Positions 20,934 through 34,200 of a DNA stretch of 64,000 nucleotides are shown piece after piece. The stretch is from Viola odorata. Its lineage: Eukaryota > Streptophyta > Magnoliopsida > Malpighiales > Violaceae. Both the position numbers and the translations under genes were made by a program. The stretch spans positions 25,778,579 through 25,842,578 of the forward strand of contig OY829542.1 in assembly GCA_963691705.1 (NCBI GenBank), read 5' to 3'. The notes beneath the pieces were generated by a model, which saw only the letters and a program-made list of their open reading frames with translations, did no database searches and was not told the DNA's origin. Positions within the stretch are counted from its first letter, which is position 1, and each line of letters starts with the position of its first letter.

Positions 20934-22436
20934 TGATCGTCACTCAAAAGTAATATTTTCTGCTAGCAAAATGCACAATAAATGTGTATAGGGCAAATCA
21001 GAGTCGAACCACAAGTATTAATGGTAATATTCTGTTCGTAATGTATGTCTAGATCTAAACAGTAACAAGTAACACTAGGGGGGTTTGGGCTGGCTAATGA
21101 AATTAACCAGTGAGATTTGGATACTAAAGCTAACAAGTGAACTAAATAAAGTAAAAATTATCTAAAGGCAATAAAACAGTATCACAAGAGGGGTAAATCA
21201 GATAATAGGAAAGAGTCTTAGCAAAGTGATTCTGTGGGTTGCGTCTAGGCCTAGTTGGTCATCAGCTCAAGGATATTCCACTCTCACGGTGCAGACGTGC
21301 TATAGAGGCCAGGTACGCTTAGGTCTCTTGTCTACCTTCGTAAGAGAAGTCTCGCCCAAGGTATGCTTATGGGAGAGACCTTGACACTCCGTCCTTCCCC
21401 AAGGTTCGTTTATGGGGAGATCCAGAGGCCCATGAAGTGGAGGAAGACACGTCTAGGGCAAGACGTTGTCAGATCCACCCTAGTTAACCTCCAGCCCTAG
21501 CCGGATTGGACCAGCAACCTGATGACTCCGGGCTAGATGCCTACTGATTCTAAAGAAATGGCAGTAATTACAAAGGAAAATACAGCAGTTGATCAGGCTT
21601 CTATAGATCCAGTGGAATATGACAGTAAAGTGTCAAGAGATTAAATACACGCATAAGAGTTTATGAAGAACATTAAGGCTTCACAACTACCCTTGCAACC
21701 CTTGGAAAAACCTTTGCTAAGACAAAGAGATCTAGCTACTCATACTCATAATAACATAAATATAAATAGATTGAAAACAAGAAAATGGGGGGAAAACTAT
21801 TAAATACCAGCCGGAGCTAAAATGCTCTGGTGAAAGAGTAAGGCTGGCCGGCGGCTACAACTTGAAGATGGAGGAACAAATCCCAAGAAGACTGAAAAAT
21901 AGAAAGTAGGCTGATTTCTGCCTCCTACCAATGTTGCTTACCCTAAAAATTCTAAAGTTACTGTTTATATACAACCCTAAGCTAACTAGAGGACAAATCC
22001 AGCTAAGGGAAGACAAAATGGGAGGAAAGGGACAGCTGGGCTGGAGCGTGTCCCAGGAAGAATATTCCTAGGATGCTCAAAAGGGATCAGAGAGGAATCT
22101 TGTTGGCGTCTCTCTTCGCGCGCTCCAAGATGGATTGCAAGCACGTGCGGCTCAATTCGAGGGCAAGACGCAGCACTTTTCGGCTTCACAGATAGTCCAG
22201 GGCTGGATAAGAATGCGCGCATCTAGGGCTTGACTGAGGAAATACGTCTAGGCCGCGACAAAGAATGGGAGACTTCCAAAGCTGCTCAATTCCATCCCAA
22301 AACGTGTGCTTTCTGCCTTTTTCTCCTCCAGGGTTGGATATGGCAAAAAGTATTGAAAACAGAGCAAGTTAGTAGCATCAAGGAGGGAAAATATGCAAAA
22401 TTAGAGAGAAAATATCTAGAAAACACACGCTTATCA
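20934..22436 (-). mobile_element. Solo LTR (family alpha) in the D LTR
   Basis: 1503 bp flanked by TGTAC (20929-20933 and 22437-22441). Its plus-strand ends are TGATCGTCACTC and CACGCTTATCA. Read on the minus strand it resembles the LTRs at 1-351 and 34643-35910, including GAGTCATCAGG followed by TGGTCCAAT, and the run of C. No coding part is present. Confidence 0.85.
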
Positions 22437-22631
22437 TGTACCTGCAAAGTGCTGGAGGGGGGGCTCCGGCGTAAACACTCTGATGCTTAAGTTAGTATGG
22501 CTGTTCAAAATAGTAGGGGTTCCAGTAGCGATCTTAGGCTTACTTTGCATTTCAAATGGTGGGGTATTTATAGGCAACGCGAGGGCGTTACCTCTAGGGG
22601 GAGGCGTTATCGGGGGAGATATCGCCTCAGG

Positions 22632-22664
22632 TGACGTCATGGGCGGCAACTTCAAGTGACGTCA
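22632..22664 (-). promoter_or_regulatory. Paired TGACGTCA boxes in the D LTR promoter
   Basis: Palindromes TGACGTCA at 22632-22639 and 22657-22664 lie 60-100 bp upstream (minus strand) of the TATA box at 22572-22565. TGACG-core pairs are known targets of plant TGA/bZIP factors. Equivalent pairs are at 42854-42886 (first box mutated to TGACATCA) and 51584-51616. Confidence 0.7.
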
Positions 22665-23052
22665 TGGCTGTCGTGGGATGGGATAACGTCGTGCGTGCGG
22701 ATAGATGACACGTGACACTCCCCCCCGTGCCGCCCCCCGCTGATGTCGACCATCCCAAGGTTCCTTGCTAGCTAAGGGGCGTCAACCTTCCGCGGCTGAC
22801 CCATAGCAGGCGCAGTAGTGTTCCGTCCTTAACACTGGTACAAGGACGATAATGCCCTTGGGATTGCCTTAATTGCTATCATAAGCCCAACTGAAAATGA
22901 GCCTGAGTGTTTGCCTGTCGACTCGTACGATAACGAGTGGCTCGGTCGTCGAGGAGCACGTCTTTTCACCGCCTTTTCTTGAGACTTATCAATTCGAATT
23001 TTCCCCGCGCCAATTACACATCTTTTCAGCATTTTTTCCTAGCATTTTCATT

Positions 23053-23429
23053 ATGGACAGTCTCACAAAGAACTTTCTGATCTCCAAACCCACACTCTGA
23101 AGAACCTCAACGACGGTGACATCAGCTTTCTAAAAAATGTACTGATCAAGACGTCCGAGGATGTTCTGGAGCTTCAAGGGATGCTGACTCCCCTTCGGTC
23201 CAGGCTTGGTGTGGTTTCTCTGGAGGATTTCAGTCCTCTGGAGAGTTTGTCAAAGTTGGCTGATGTTGTCTCCCAAATCGAGGTGGTGATCACCATGCTG
23301 CAGCAGAGGAAGGATCTGCTGAACTACTGCTTGAAGGGCATGAGGATTTCTTCTGCCGAGCTGACCTCTATGGGGGACGCTTTGAGGGAGGTCCCTACTC
23401 TGCCGGAGGATGATGATGCTGGATCCTAG
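23053..23429 (+). pseudogene. Antisense gene Z of element D, frameshifted
   Basis: The ATG at 23053 opens MDSLTKNFLISK, then a small indel (about 23090) shifts the frame. The rest, to the stop at 23427-23429, is in the frame of 23181 (MLTPLRSRLG...). It aligns along its length with the intact Z protein of element F at 52832-53209, including SLEDFSPLES, SKLA and MLQQRKD-L. No known family is recognised; it is predicted mostly helical. An AATAAATAAA polyadenylation-like motif follows at about 23509. Confidence 0.6.
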
Positions 23430-23869
23430 GCTTGATTATCGGTCGTCACCATCCTATCTTTTCTTCTCTTTGTATGAATGTATGCCCAGGCCGTTAGGCC
23501 ATAAATGAATAAATAAAACGTCTTTCTTTATTGGAGTCACAGCTTCTTTTTGCAATGTGCAAGTTGACATTTCAGTTGATTGCCATATCAGCCCAACTGA
23601 AAACGAGTCCGTCCTTGGTTGGACTTTAGTAACGGTTATCCTCGCGAACCGTGCTGCACTAATTTCGCGCCGCCTCTTCAGTATCAACTGATTGGGCAGT
23701 TTTTTGGTGCTTATCGATCAGGGAGAACTTCCAATAGGCGTGATCACAAGATCCGATTCTACGATTCAGATTGTTTCTCTCAAAAGTTGTGCGAATTAAT
23801 GGGATTTTCTCTCCCTTTTTCTGTTCATCTTCTTCTTCATATTTCCCTGTTAAAATCATTTATGGTTTC

Positions 23870-24259
23870 ATGGCCGATTCATACTCTTTAGACCTTGCGT
23901 AACACGGTTCTCCCCTAACTCCTCCAGCCTCACCGGATTATAGTAATCCTCCGTCACCCTCATGCATGAAGAGGTGACTTCCTCGCCGTAAAAGTCGTAA
24001 GAGGTCGAAGAAGGGAAGGACTTCGAAGATGGTCGACCCGTCTCCTCACTTTTACATCCCACCTATTCGGAAGGGTGATGCACTGTTTCCTCACATCGAT
24101 CGTTTCATAGAAAGGAGTTCCGCCAGCGATATCGGTGTTGATACCGCAGCCTCTGCTGCTATAGGAGGGCCAAGCTCGGTAAAGCTGGGTCAGAAGAGGC
24201 ACGTTGAGGAACCTTTCCCGCCTATTGCCGAGGAGTTTCCGTCCTCAGATGGGGAATAG
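23870..24259 (+). pseudogene. Antisense gene W of element D
   Basis: It begins ATGGCCGATTC at about 23870 but is interrupted by stops. An open part at 24029-24259 ends VEEPFPPIAEEFPSSDGE. It matches gene W of element F (53688-54118), which also ends with a VEEPFPF segment. It is Pro/Ser-rich and acidic at the end. The function is unknown. Confidence 0.45.
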
Positions 24260-24791
24260 TGCTATTGGTCGTCTTATTGGCATGACGATGATTAATTTTG
24301 CATACTATGCCTTTCTGTAGATGTCCTATGGATTTTATGAAATGAAATTATGCTTTTCGTTTCTCCTTTCTTAATCGCCCTTCCGCGTTAACTCCTTTCG
24401 TATTTGGTTAGTTATCACTGAGAAGCTGGTTGCCGCTTGATGTAACCATTCTGTCAACCTCTAGTCAGTAGCTGTATTTCTTCGAAGATATAAATGCTTA
24501 GTCATAAATATGCTTATGCGGTTTTTCCACGTGTTATTTTCTGCTTTGCACGCGTCTCGTTTTTACAGGCTGTTGGATTCTAAGGTCAACCTTTAAAAGG
24601 GAACCACTATTTTCTTTTAACACTTTTACTCGCGCTTTGAAATTATTCCCCATCATCCTCTCTTTTCTGCTTCTTCTTTTACTCGAAGAAAATTTCTTCA
24701 ACTGCTCATCGGCGCCGGCGGTCTACACACTGCTTTCTCATTCCAAGTATTTTGCTCCATCTTCCTCAGATTTTCTTCTCATTGGTTCATT

Positions 24792-26820
24792 ATGCGTATG
24801 ACTAGAGATCATAGGGGTCTTTAGATGCCTATAGACCGAGAAATTGAGAGAACACCCAGTCTCTTTACTTGTGAAATCGTTCTGAAAGCTGCGTTGGAGG
24901 GTCAGGGTATCTCCTTTCCTCCTGGTTATTCCGTTAAAGTTCCTGAGGTGGGTCAGCGGCTTCATGACCCCTTGTCCAAGAGTGATAGGATGGTCTATTT
25001 TCGTTTCCCCATTCATGAGTCTGTAAAGAAGTTGTTGCATCAGTACGATATCGACCCAGCTCAGATAACCCCATCCTCCTGGTGCGGAATTTACGCCTTT
25101 CTTCGCGCTTGTAAATTGCAGGGTGTATTTACTCCGTCTGTCAATTTATTCTGCAAATTTTTTACCTTCAAGTGTCGTAACTGTTTGGTTGATATCACCT
25201 CGAGGTGGAATGACGCATTCGTGCAATCATTCTGGCTGAGGTTTCAGGGCTACGAGGGGACTGTAGCGGATTGGAAAAGTGGCTTCTTCATTGTTAGACT
25301 GTCTTTCCACCCTTGGCCTAGGGGCTTTAACCGCGGGCTTGTCGATTCCGTCTAGGTAAACCCAGTAGTGCTGTCTAGGGATGAGTTACGTCAGGCCAAC
25401 GCCTTGCTAGAAATAAATTTCTCCTTCCGCATCCGAGAGTTTGCCATGTACCGACTTATGACGGAGTGTATTATAGGTGAGTTTATTTCTTTGTGTTATC
25501 ATTTTGACTTGCTCATTACTCTAACATGTCTTGTTGGTAGATGTTACTGAAGATCAACCGCCTGGAAGGGATGACGCTCATTTAAACGTGACACTGCTTC
25601 AAACGCTACCGGCTCTCCACCGCCCGAGAGTTCTAGTCGTCAAACTATTCCGCCAAGAAAGAGAAGGACTAAAATAGTTGCCGCGAAAGGGCGCGATATT
25701 CCTGCTCGGGCCTCTAGTTTTCTTAACAATTGGCTACAGATCCGAAGCAAGAAGACGACCATGAGCCGACCCAAAACTAAGATAGCTGAGAGTAACAGTG
25801 AGGACATGGACATCAAGACAGAGCTTCTCCATGCTTCCGCGACACAACGGAAGAAACTCAGAGTTGAGAAAACTGCTCAAGCTGTTGGGATTTCCTCGAA
25901 GAAAGTTGATGAAGTCCCACTCACAAGCGTCGACACTTCTACCGTGGCAAGTACTTCTCAAGCGACAAAGGTCACTGAGGCGTCAACTGTCATTTCCCCC
26001 GAGGTCACTGGAACCCCGTCGATGTCAGACTCACCTCCGCCGACTGGCGTCCCTAACTCTCCCATTTCCTCTTATATTCCTGACGTGGTCGTGCTGATTC
26101 CCGACCCGAGCATTCCTTCCGACCCTCCCACAAGGAGTCCCCAACCATTACTCTTTACATCCATTTCTGGCATCAGTGATTCCGTCGAAAGTTCCTCTCC
26201 TCCTTTTGTCGCCAACCTTTCTCCTCAAGGCTCCCAAGGGGTAGTTTCTTCATACCGACTAGATCTGTCCACCTTTGGTACTAGCGGACTTCGTACTCTA
26301 GGGATATCGGACCCGTTATCGCTAGACCAGCCAGTAGGCTCCCTGGTGGGTGAGATATTTGCCTCTCCCAAAGATAAGGAGGAATTATTGTGGCTTCCCC
26401 TCGATATCCAATGTGCGCGGTTCTGAGTAACGCTCTTGCTAGCTTCTGCGAAATGCATTATTTTCTCGGGGCTCATGGTGACAAACTTCGAGGTTCCCCC
26501 ATCTCAAAGGAGCAGTTAGATGCCGCCCTGACTAAGGTGACAGAGTTGACTCGGCTTCAAAGTCGTACCTAGGCAGAGCTGAACGATTGTCGCGCCGAGC
26601 TTGCAAGAGAAAAATCAAAGGGGAAGGCCAAAGTAGAACTTTTGAAAGCGGAATTGGCGGTGGCTAAGGCTGAGTTGGTGGCGGCTGACAAAAGAAACTC
26701 TTTCCTTTGTGAAGAGATATCGGCTCGGGATGCGGATCTGGCAAAGGTTCCTTTAAAGATAACCGAGGTATTCCCATGATCAGATAAGGTTGACGCCAGA
26801 GAGGACTTTACTTCTTGTAT
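24792..26820 (+). pseudogene. Antisense gene X of element D
   Basis: Exon 1 (about 24792-25476) encodes a domain similar to Pfam Transposase_28: MVYFRFPIHESVKKLLHQYD, then an ITPSSWCGIYAFLRACK stretch. A GT-AG intron of 64 bp follows at 25477-25540. Exon 2 encodes a Ser/Pro/Thr-rich region (25761-26426), an FCEMHYF segment and a charged coiled coil (about 26520-26760, AREKSKGKAK type). Early stops (about 24822 and 25353) and a frame change near 26425 make it a pseudogene. It is the counterpart of F gene X at 54581-56821. Confidence 0.6.
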
Positions 26821-27097
26821 TTCTCCCATTGATCATTGGCTCGATTCAATTTGTAATAATCGATGACGCTTGTCATGTATTATTGTCTGTAATTCTTTCT
26901 TGAACAACAAGTAATCTTTATTCTGGTTTTTTGTGCTATCTTGTCAGCTACTAGTTCGATTATCACCCAGTCGCGTTATCTCAATCATCGCGCCATTGCG
27001 TCTGTCTTGTTTTGAAAAATTGATTCTACTTTTCAGAGCATTTAATGCTTAGGATTTTCTCATTAATGCAAAAGAGGAGTCATGATGATCCAAAAGA

Positions 27098-27264
27098 CAC
27101 GTGTCAACTCGTAAGGGCGCCAAGAGTTAGCGTGCCCTAGGAATTGGTGAGATCAAAGTGTCTTCTTGCTTCTCAAGAATCGTACTCATTACCTACGCCT
27201 GTTCCTTGAGACGCCGCAACGACTGTTACAACAGTCGTTTTACTCAGCTTCTGAGGCTATAAAA
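27098..27264 (+). promoter_or_regulatory. Promoter of antisense gene Y (D)
   Basis: A G-box CACGTG (27098-27103) and a TATAAAA box (27258-27264) lie upstream of the ATG at 27437. The F copy has CACGTG at 57097 and TATAAAA at 57263 in the same arrangement. Both copies also share TTTTCAGAGCATTTAATGCT about 60-70 bp before the G-box. Confidence 0.65.
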
Positions 27265-27436
27265 CCTAACACTTGCTTCTTTTTTCCACTTTTGTCATTT
27301 TACCCTCTCCATATCCTTCTGAGTCAGCTCCTGTTTCTCCTTTTCATCTTCTGGGTGTTCAGAGCTCCTCTTCTTAGAAAGGTATTTCTCGTTTGTTTCT
27401 ATCGTCTTCTTCATCTTTTTACCCTTTATTTCTGCC

Positions 27437-29797
27437 ATGGCTAGAACTCGTCGCTCTGAGTCTAAATACATTGATGAGGAAAAGATTGAGAATACCGTTA
27501 GTAGCATTACTTCTTTAACCGCTCTTAATGAGCATCTAGCCGATCATTATACTAATATTCCTGAGGGTTATACGGTCTCCGTCGCCCCTGAATCATTACG
27601 CCTGAATAGCGTTTTAACCGGTAAACGTAGGGTTCTATATGCCCAAATGTTTCGTTATGGTTTCCAGTTTCCTGTTGATCCCTTTGTAAAATAGTTGCTT
27701 ACTGCTCTTGATTTGAATCCTGTTCAGATAACCCCAAACGCATATTGTTGTGTTTATACCTTTCTAGAACTTTGCAAGTACAAAGGGATTAACTCTCCTT
27801 CCCTTTTGCTGCTTAACTCCCTTTTCAAACTGTACAGTCGTCGAGGTGTGATAGCGATATCGCCCCGTTATGACGATGACTCGCTTAAAAACTTCACTTG
27901 GAAACTCCTTCACCTTGAGTCTTCCATTGAAGATTGGAAAAAGGAAATTTTTTTATTGACCTTCCTGACCTTCCTAGCCCCTGGTGGCGATCTGGTTTTA
28001 ATCAAGGCGTCAAGGATAGTGCCAGGGGTCGGCAAGGGACACTTCGCCAGCCTGAGCGAGGCTGGCTGGACAAACTACTCCAGCTGGAAATCAACGTTCA
28101 TATTCACGATTTGGCATGCGGGATGGACATCCAAACCTGCATCAGACGTGAGTGTTGTGTTGTTTTCTTCATCGTCGTAGTCCGTACTAACGCTAACATT
28201 ATCTCATGGTTATGCAGCAACTGATCCCAACTGGAAGCCCGAGAGCTTCAGGAAACAGCTGAGAAGGGCTCAATAAAGGAGGGAAAAAGAAGAAGCTACT
28301 ACCGTTGCTGCAGCTGCGGTTAATCCGACTGTACCGCCTGTCGTTACCGTGAGTCCCGTCCAGGCGTCTTCTTCCCAGTTGGTGAGGAGTCCACCACTAT
28401 TCCTCTTGGTGTTCATGTCGTGTCTGTTACCGCCTACCCTGGTGTCCTTCAGGCATCCTCCTCTAGAGTTTTAATGAAAGGATAGAGAAAGAAAAGGACC
28501 AGAAGCGTTACCGCTCTCACTCCGTCTTCAGACGCGGCGGCTTCCTCAGAAGCGGCTGTTAACGATATCGTAGCTGTAAGTGTTTCTTTCATAAATGTGT
28601 TATCTCACCCATTGCCTTTTAGTGTTATTTTTGCGTTTTTATTTTACCTTCTTATCCCTCACTTTATTTTCCTTTGCAGGACACCACTACTGCTTCCACT
28701 CTCACATCCCCAATAAATAGTATGAACTTGAGCCACATACTGGATCGTCCTGCGAAGAGGGCGCGACCTGATGTGGGGGGCGAGTTCTCTGACCAGTCGC
28801 GCTGATACCGGGGGGGAACACAATGTCGCCTTTGATTCCATGATGCCTCCCGGGGATCAATCTTCTAATTTTCTTAGGGGCATTGGTGTTCTAGGGCCCT
28901 TCGAGTCCTCACTGCATTCCTTTGACACCTCGGTTCCTCTCTTTTCCAGTGGTTTGGGTTTCAGCAAAGATTTGTCTAATTTCTCGCCTCATGGTTCCTT
29001 TGGGCTTCATGGGGGTACTTCTTCTCACCAACCTCCATCTCCATCTACCGTGGTTTTTGTTCCTTCTAGCGGCCCGATGCTTCGGCGCTCTAGGGGAGGG
29101 GTTGTCGCGCCTCACCTCATGGCCGATTTGATCTCGATGGGCGAATCTGATCCTGTCACTCATCAGGTTGACTTGACCAAACTGCATAGTTCTGGGTTTT
29201 TAGTTGTTGGGGGCGACAGTTCCATCGAAGTTTCTTCTCTCTTGGGTGCTTATGCACTAACATCCCCTAAAGAGCAAGAGGCATTCCTTTCTCGATCCGG
29301 GGACGAGCAGGTAAATTCGTTGTGCTCTAAGCTCTCCTTGTTTCTCTGAGTTTCATTACTGGGAGGAGAATATGTCGCATAAGGTCGCTTCCCTTTCCGC
29401 CTCCTTAGACGGGCTTTTTAAATAGCGAGAGGAAAAGGAGAGGTTATTGGAGGAATGCTAGAATTTGTTACTAGCCTTGGCGATGGCCCGGAAGGACCAG
29501 AGAGAGGCGCGGGAGCAGGTGTCTGTTGAGAAAACTAGGAGTGCCGCGTTGGAAGAGGAAAAAACAGCATTGATAGAAGAGAAATCGGCACTAGAGGGAG
29601 AGACGGCAGAGAAATGTATGTGGTATGTAGAGAACACTGCCGCTATTATGGCCAACTACTTTATAGAGATTAATGGAGAAGAGGTGTACTGCGGTGCCGC
29701 CCTTACTGACGCTTTCATGAAGAAGTCCACCGATCTCACGGACGAGGGTTTTCGCCAAGCCAAGGCAAAGGGCTACAAGAGTCGGGGGAGTTCGTAG
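27437..29797 (+). pseudogene. Antisense gene Y of element D
   Basis: It starts MARTRRSESKYIDEE. The N-terminal ~230 residues contain a Transposase_28-like stretch (QMFRYGFQFPVDPFVK, then ITPNAYCCVYTFLELCKYKG), with a TAG at about 27692. Introns with GT-AG ends lie at 28148-28217 and 28576-28679. The third exon has a Gly/Ser-rich part (28771-29349) and a charged coiled coil (29465-29797, EKTRSAALEEEKTAL type). Stops and frameshifts abolish it. The F homologue at 57438-59791 is better preserved. Y resembles X in architecture and in a motif ending EEFL/EAFLSR, so the two genes are probably paralogues. Confidence 0.6.
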
Positions 29798-30639
29798 GAC
29801 CGACATACCCCGAGCATTATTGCTCTTTTTCTTGATCATCAAGAGTCGTCCATTTTTGTCTTTGTCTCTTGAACTTTAATGTTTTGGATTTTTGTTTTTG
29901 TAACCCCTCAAGGGTATTTGTGAACAACCATATATTCGGCTTCATAATTTCTTTTGTTGCTGATTTCCTTTCCTTATTGACTCTTCTTCGAGCTCTTTCC
30001 ATATGATAGTGGCATCATTATCGCCATAAAAATGTTGACAAGTCTGTGCTTATTGCTGCAGAATAACAGATTTCCATAGGAGTATGCCAACTATCCCTTG
30101 GCTACCCATTTGATAAAATCGTGGATTGTGATGATGGGTGCTTCGGGAGATATCGCGACATGACCTCAACATGCGCATTTCAATTATCACTCAGTAGATA
30201 ACCTCCGAGATAACAAACTTATAAAAAAGGAGTGCGATTTCCGCTGCTTCCAGCTTCCCGCAATATATAACGTATAATCGCATTGTTGTAGATGTTCTCA
30301 GTCGATGGCCAAGGATGCCATGTAGGTAGATTCCAATATATCCCTTTCCGTAGAGATGGTCGCCCGATAGAGACATAATGCATATGCCCTTCAGACCATA
30401 TTTTTCTAGTCACGATAACAAGATTGTCAATCCCGAACATGGGTTTCACGACCTTATTGTCCGCATGGGGGTCAATCTCTTCGCCATCCGAATGATATCT
30501 CTGTGGGAGCCTTCTCGCCTCTATCTTAGGGTATCATTGTCGATGTGGCTTCTATCGCTTTCTCCACTAGCCATCTTCACCAGGGATTTCCCATCTGGTT
30601 ACTCGCTGGGATTTCACGATTCTTAGCGTTTCTATATTT
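29798..30639. other. Spacer downstream of gene Y in D
   Basis: Non-coding and matched by F at about 59792-60330. The most similar part reads CACCAGGGATT...CATCTGGTTACT at about 30577 and 60253. I see no gene. Confidence 0.5.
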
Positions 30640-31135
30640 TCACGGTCGGCCTGGAAAGTGCCTCATCTTAGTGAGCCGTCAGATTAGGACTGGTCATCAC
30701 AAGGCTAGGTTTTTTACTTTCAAGCGTTGTCCTCACATCTTAGTGAGCCGTCTGATTAGTGAATCGTGCCCTCGTCTTAGTGAGCCGTCTATATTAGCCC
30801 GGTTATCACAAGGATAAAATTTTTACTTCCTGGATCGAGTTACTATCTCTCTAGGGCGTGCCTCACCTCGCCGAGCGGTCTTCACAAGCACGGTCGACAT
30901 GAGGGTTGGACGTTTCACTCCCAGGGATGCCGGGATGTGCCTCGTCTTAGGGGGTCGTCTATGTTAGCCCGGTTTACCACAAGGATATGATTTGCACTCC
31001 CGGGGGCGTCGGGACGTGTCGTCGTCTTCATGGCCCACCTATGTTAGCGTGGCTACCACAAGGATAGGAATTTTCACTCCCGACACTAAATTTTAGGTGT
31101 GCCAGGGTGTGCCTCATCTTAGTGAGTCGTCTGAT
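30640..31135. repeat. Imperfect tandem repeats between pol and antisense genes (D)
   Basis: Four to five diverged units of roughly 100-120 bp share GTGCCTC(A/G)TCTTAGTGAGCCGT, TATCACAAGGATAG and TTTTCACTCCC blocks. The homologous region of F (60335-60780) has its own set. They lie where the sense pol transcript and the antisense Y transcript would converge. Confidence 0.75.
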
Positions 31136-31232
31136 GTGGACTTTTCCATATTTCACACAGTCAGCCACAAAACACACAAGAATATTCTCTATTCAAGCGT
31201 TAGCGCAGTTAAGGATGGCGTTATCAAAATGT

Positions 31233-34200
31233 GCAGAGACATATCAAAGTCTAGTATGATATAATTTCAAACGAGCTATGTTCCAAGAGTTAGGTAAGGG
31301 AGTACCGTCAAGTGTTTCCAAATGATATGCTCCCTTCCCGATGACAGGGGTAACGCGGTATGGCCCGTCCTAGTTCGGACCGAGCTTCCCCGTGCGCTGA
31401 CCAGCAGCTCGTTTGTCTCTAAGTGCCAGGTCACCTGCTTTCAGTAACCGCTCTCTGACGTGCCTGTTGTGATATCGCGCCATTTTCTGTTTGTAATGCA
31501 GCGTTTTCAGAAGGGTTTCCTCTTGCCATTCTGGTAACGTGTCTAGGTTAGCTTGTAACCTTTCCTCATTTAATTCTTCCCGAAAGTAGGCAACTCGAAG
31601 GCTCACGGTGCCGATTTCCACCGGCGTGACGGCCTCCGTGCCGAAAGCCAACACGAACGGTGTTTCTCTAGTACTGGTTTTGACAGTCATGCGGTACGCC
31701 CACATCACATACGGCAGTTCGTCTGCCTATTTCTTTTTAGACCCTTCCAATTTTTTCTTGATACCACTAAGGATACTTCGGTTTGTCACCTCCGCTTGAC
31801 CATTGGTCTGCGGGTGGGCCACGGAAGAGAACCTTTCTTCAATCTGGAATTCTGCACATTGGTCTTTAAAGAATCGGCTGGTGAATTGCGTCCCGTTGTC
31901 GCTTACTAGCACACGGAATACACAGAACCTCATGATAACTTGGTATTTAAAGAAACGCTAAATTTTCTCCGTCAAGATGTTCGCCAGCGCTTCTACTTCT
32001 GCCCATTTCGTGAAGTAATCTACCGCCACAACTACAAATTTCAATTGAGACCTTGCCTTTGGGAACAGTCCTAGGATATCAATCCCCCATTTCGCAAAAG
32101 GACAAGGGGCCACGATTTCAAAGATTTCTGTGGCGGGCTGTCGAGGAATCCTGGAGAACTCCTGACACTTTTGACAAGTCTGTACGTAATTGTGGAAATC
32201 TCTTCGAATGGTTGGCCAATAAAATCCTGACCGGAACACTTGTGGCGCCATGGTTCCGCCTGATGCGTGCATACCGCATATTCCTTCATGGATTTCTCGC
32301 AAGGTGTGAAGGCCATCTTGTTCTGTTATACACTTGGCCGCTGGGTGAGAGAAGCATCTCCGAACCAATTCCTCGTCATAATATGTACACCATGCCGCTT
32401 GTTTCAGCACTTTCGTTTTCTCAGCGTTATCTGCAGGTAACTCTTCATGTTTCAAATATTTTATTACGGGGATTCGCCAGTCATTTTTTACTTCTTCAAC
32501 GCAAAGCGACGTTTGCTCTTCCATGAAGGAAGGTACCGATATTTCTTGGTAGTATACGCCCTTAGGTATGGGTGCTTCCAGGTTCGCCGCAAGTTTGACA
32601 AGGTTGTCTGCCTCAGCGTTATCCTCTCGAGGGATGTGCTCGAAGCTGACTCGTATGCCACTTTTCTTTATTTCCAACAATTCGCGCTTCACCTTAGCGA
32701 GATATCGCACCATGATAGGCTCTCTAGCCTGGGAGTGTCCCAATACTTGGTCTATTATCAACTTGGAATCTCCACAAATCTTTAGTTACAAGTCTCCCAT
32801 CATTCCTCTATCATGTATAGCCTTGCTGGAGAAGTTTCTTCCGATCCTGAGCCCAGCCAATAGTGCCTCGTATTCTGTCGCGTTATTAGATAACGGCTAT
32901 AGAATCCTGATGGCGTATCGTATATGTATGTCACGTGGTCCGATCATGAAGATCCCCGCTCTAGCAGATTCTTGGTTCTTGGCCCCATCCACGTGGATGA
33001 CCCACAAATCAGTGTAGGTTTCAAGGAACGGGAGGTCCAAGTCATCTTTTTCCTCTTCCGGTAGGTCCGTTAACAGATCCTCTGTGAAGGTGTACTCGGC
33101 TATGAAGTCTGCTAGGACTTGGACTTTCACGGAGGGTCAGTTTTTATACCGCAACCCATATTGCTCAAGCTCAATGGCCCAAATCAGCATTCTTCCCAAA
33201 GACTCAGGTTTTCAAAATATCCTTTTCACAGGTTGATCAGTAAGCACGATAACAGAATGAGCCTGGAAATATCTGTCCATTTTCCTCATGGCTTGAATTA
33301 ACGCAACGCTATCTTCTCGATGTGAGCGTATCGCAGCTCAGCGTCTTTCAGAACATGACTCACGAAGTAAACTGGATGATGCTGATTGTTGTTGTCTAGA
33401 ATGAGGACGGCACTGACTACTTCATCAGCCACGCCGAGGTATAGATATAAGATGTCTCCCGGTTCAGGTCTTGTCAATACCAAGTCCAATGATAAGTAAG
33501 CTTTCAGGCCCATAAACGCTTCTTCGCATTCTGTTGTCCATCCAAAAGGAGCTTTTTGGTGTATGACCTTGAAAAATGGGAGGTATATCTCACCTTGTTT
33601 TGAGATAAACCATCCCAAGGTGATAACGCAGACTGTTAGCTTTTGCACCTCTTTGACGGTTTGAGAAGATATCATGTCCTGTATAGCCTTCACTTTCGAA
33701 GGGTTGGGCTGAATACCCTTCTGGCTGACCACATAGCCCAAAAATTTAACCATTTGAAACGCGAACATGCATTTATGAGGGTTTAGCTTCATCTGGTATT
33801 TTCTTATCACATTGAAAACTTCTCCCAGGTCGGACAAGTGATCTTGGAAGCTTCGGCTTTTGACCAGTATGTCGTCAATGTAGGCCTCTACATTCTTTCT
33901 GATTTGCTTCTCAAATATTTTATTTGCCATACGCTGGAAAGTAGCTCCAGCGTTCTTTAGTCCGAACGACATCGTTGTATAGCAATAAGTGGCCTTTGGG
34001 GTAATAAAAGTAGTTTTCTCCTCATCCTCAACGGCCATGGGGATTTGATGGTATCCCGAATTAGCATCTAATGAACTTGGATAGGCATATCTGGCAGTCT
34101 GATCGACTAGTTGATCTATTCGAGGAAGTGGGTAGCAGTCTTTGGGGCAAGCATCGTTCAGGTTAGTAAAATCGATGCACATACGCCAATCTCCATTGGG

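Larger units (their letters stand above)
20857..22881 (-). repeat. 3' LTR of element D, interrupted
   Basis: About 517 bp of LTR sequence once the solo LTR at 20934-22436 is removed, against 513 bp for the partner at 42589-43101. On the minus strand a TATAAATA box (22572-22565) has two TGACGTCA boxes upstream of it. Confidence 0.88.
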
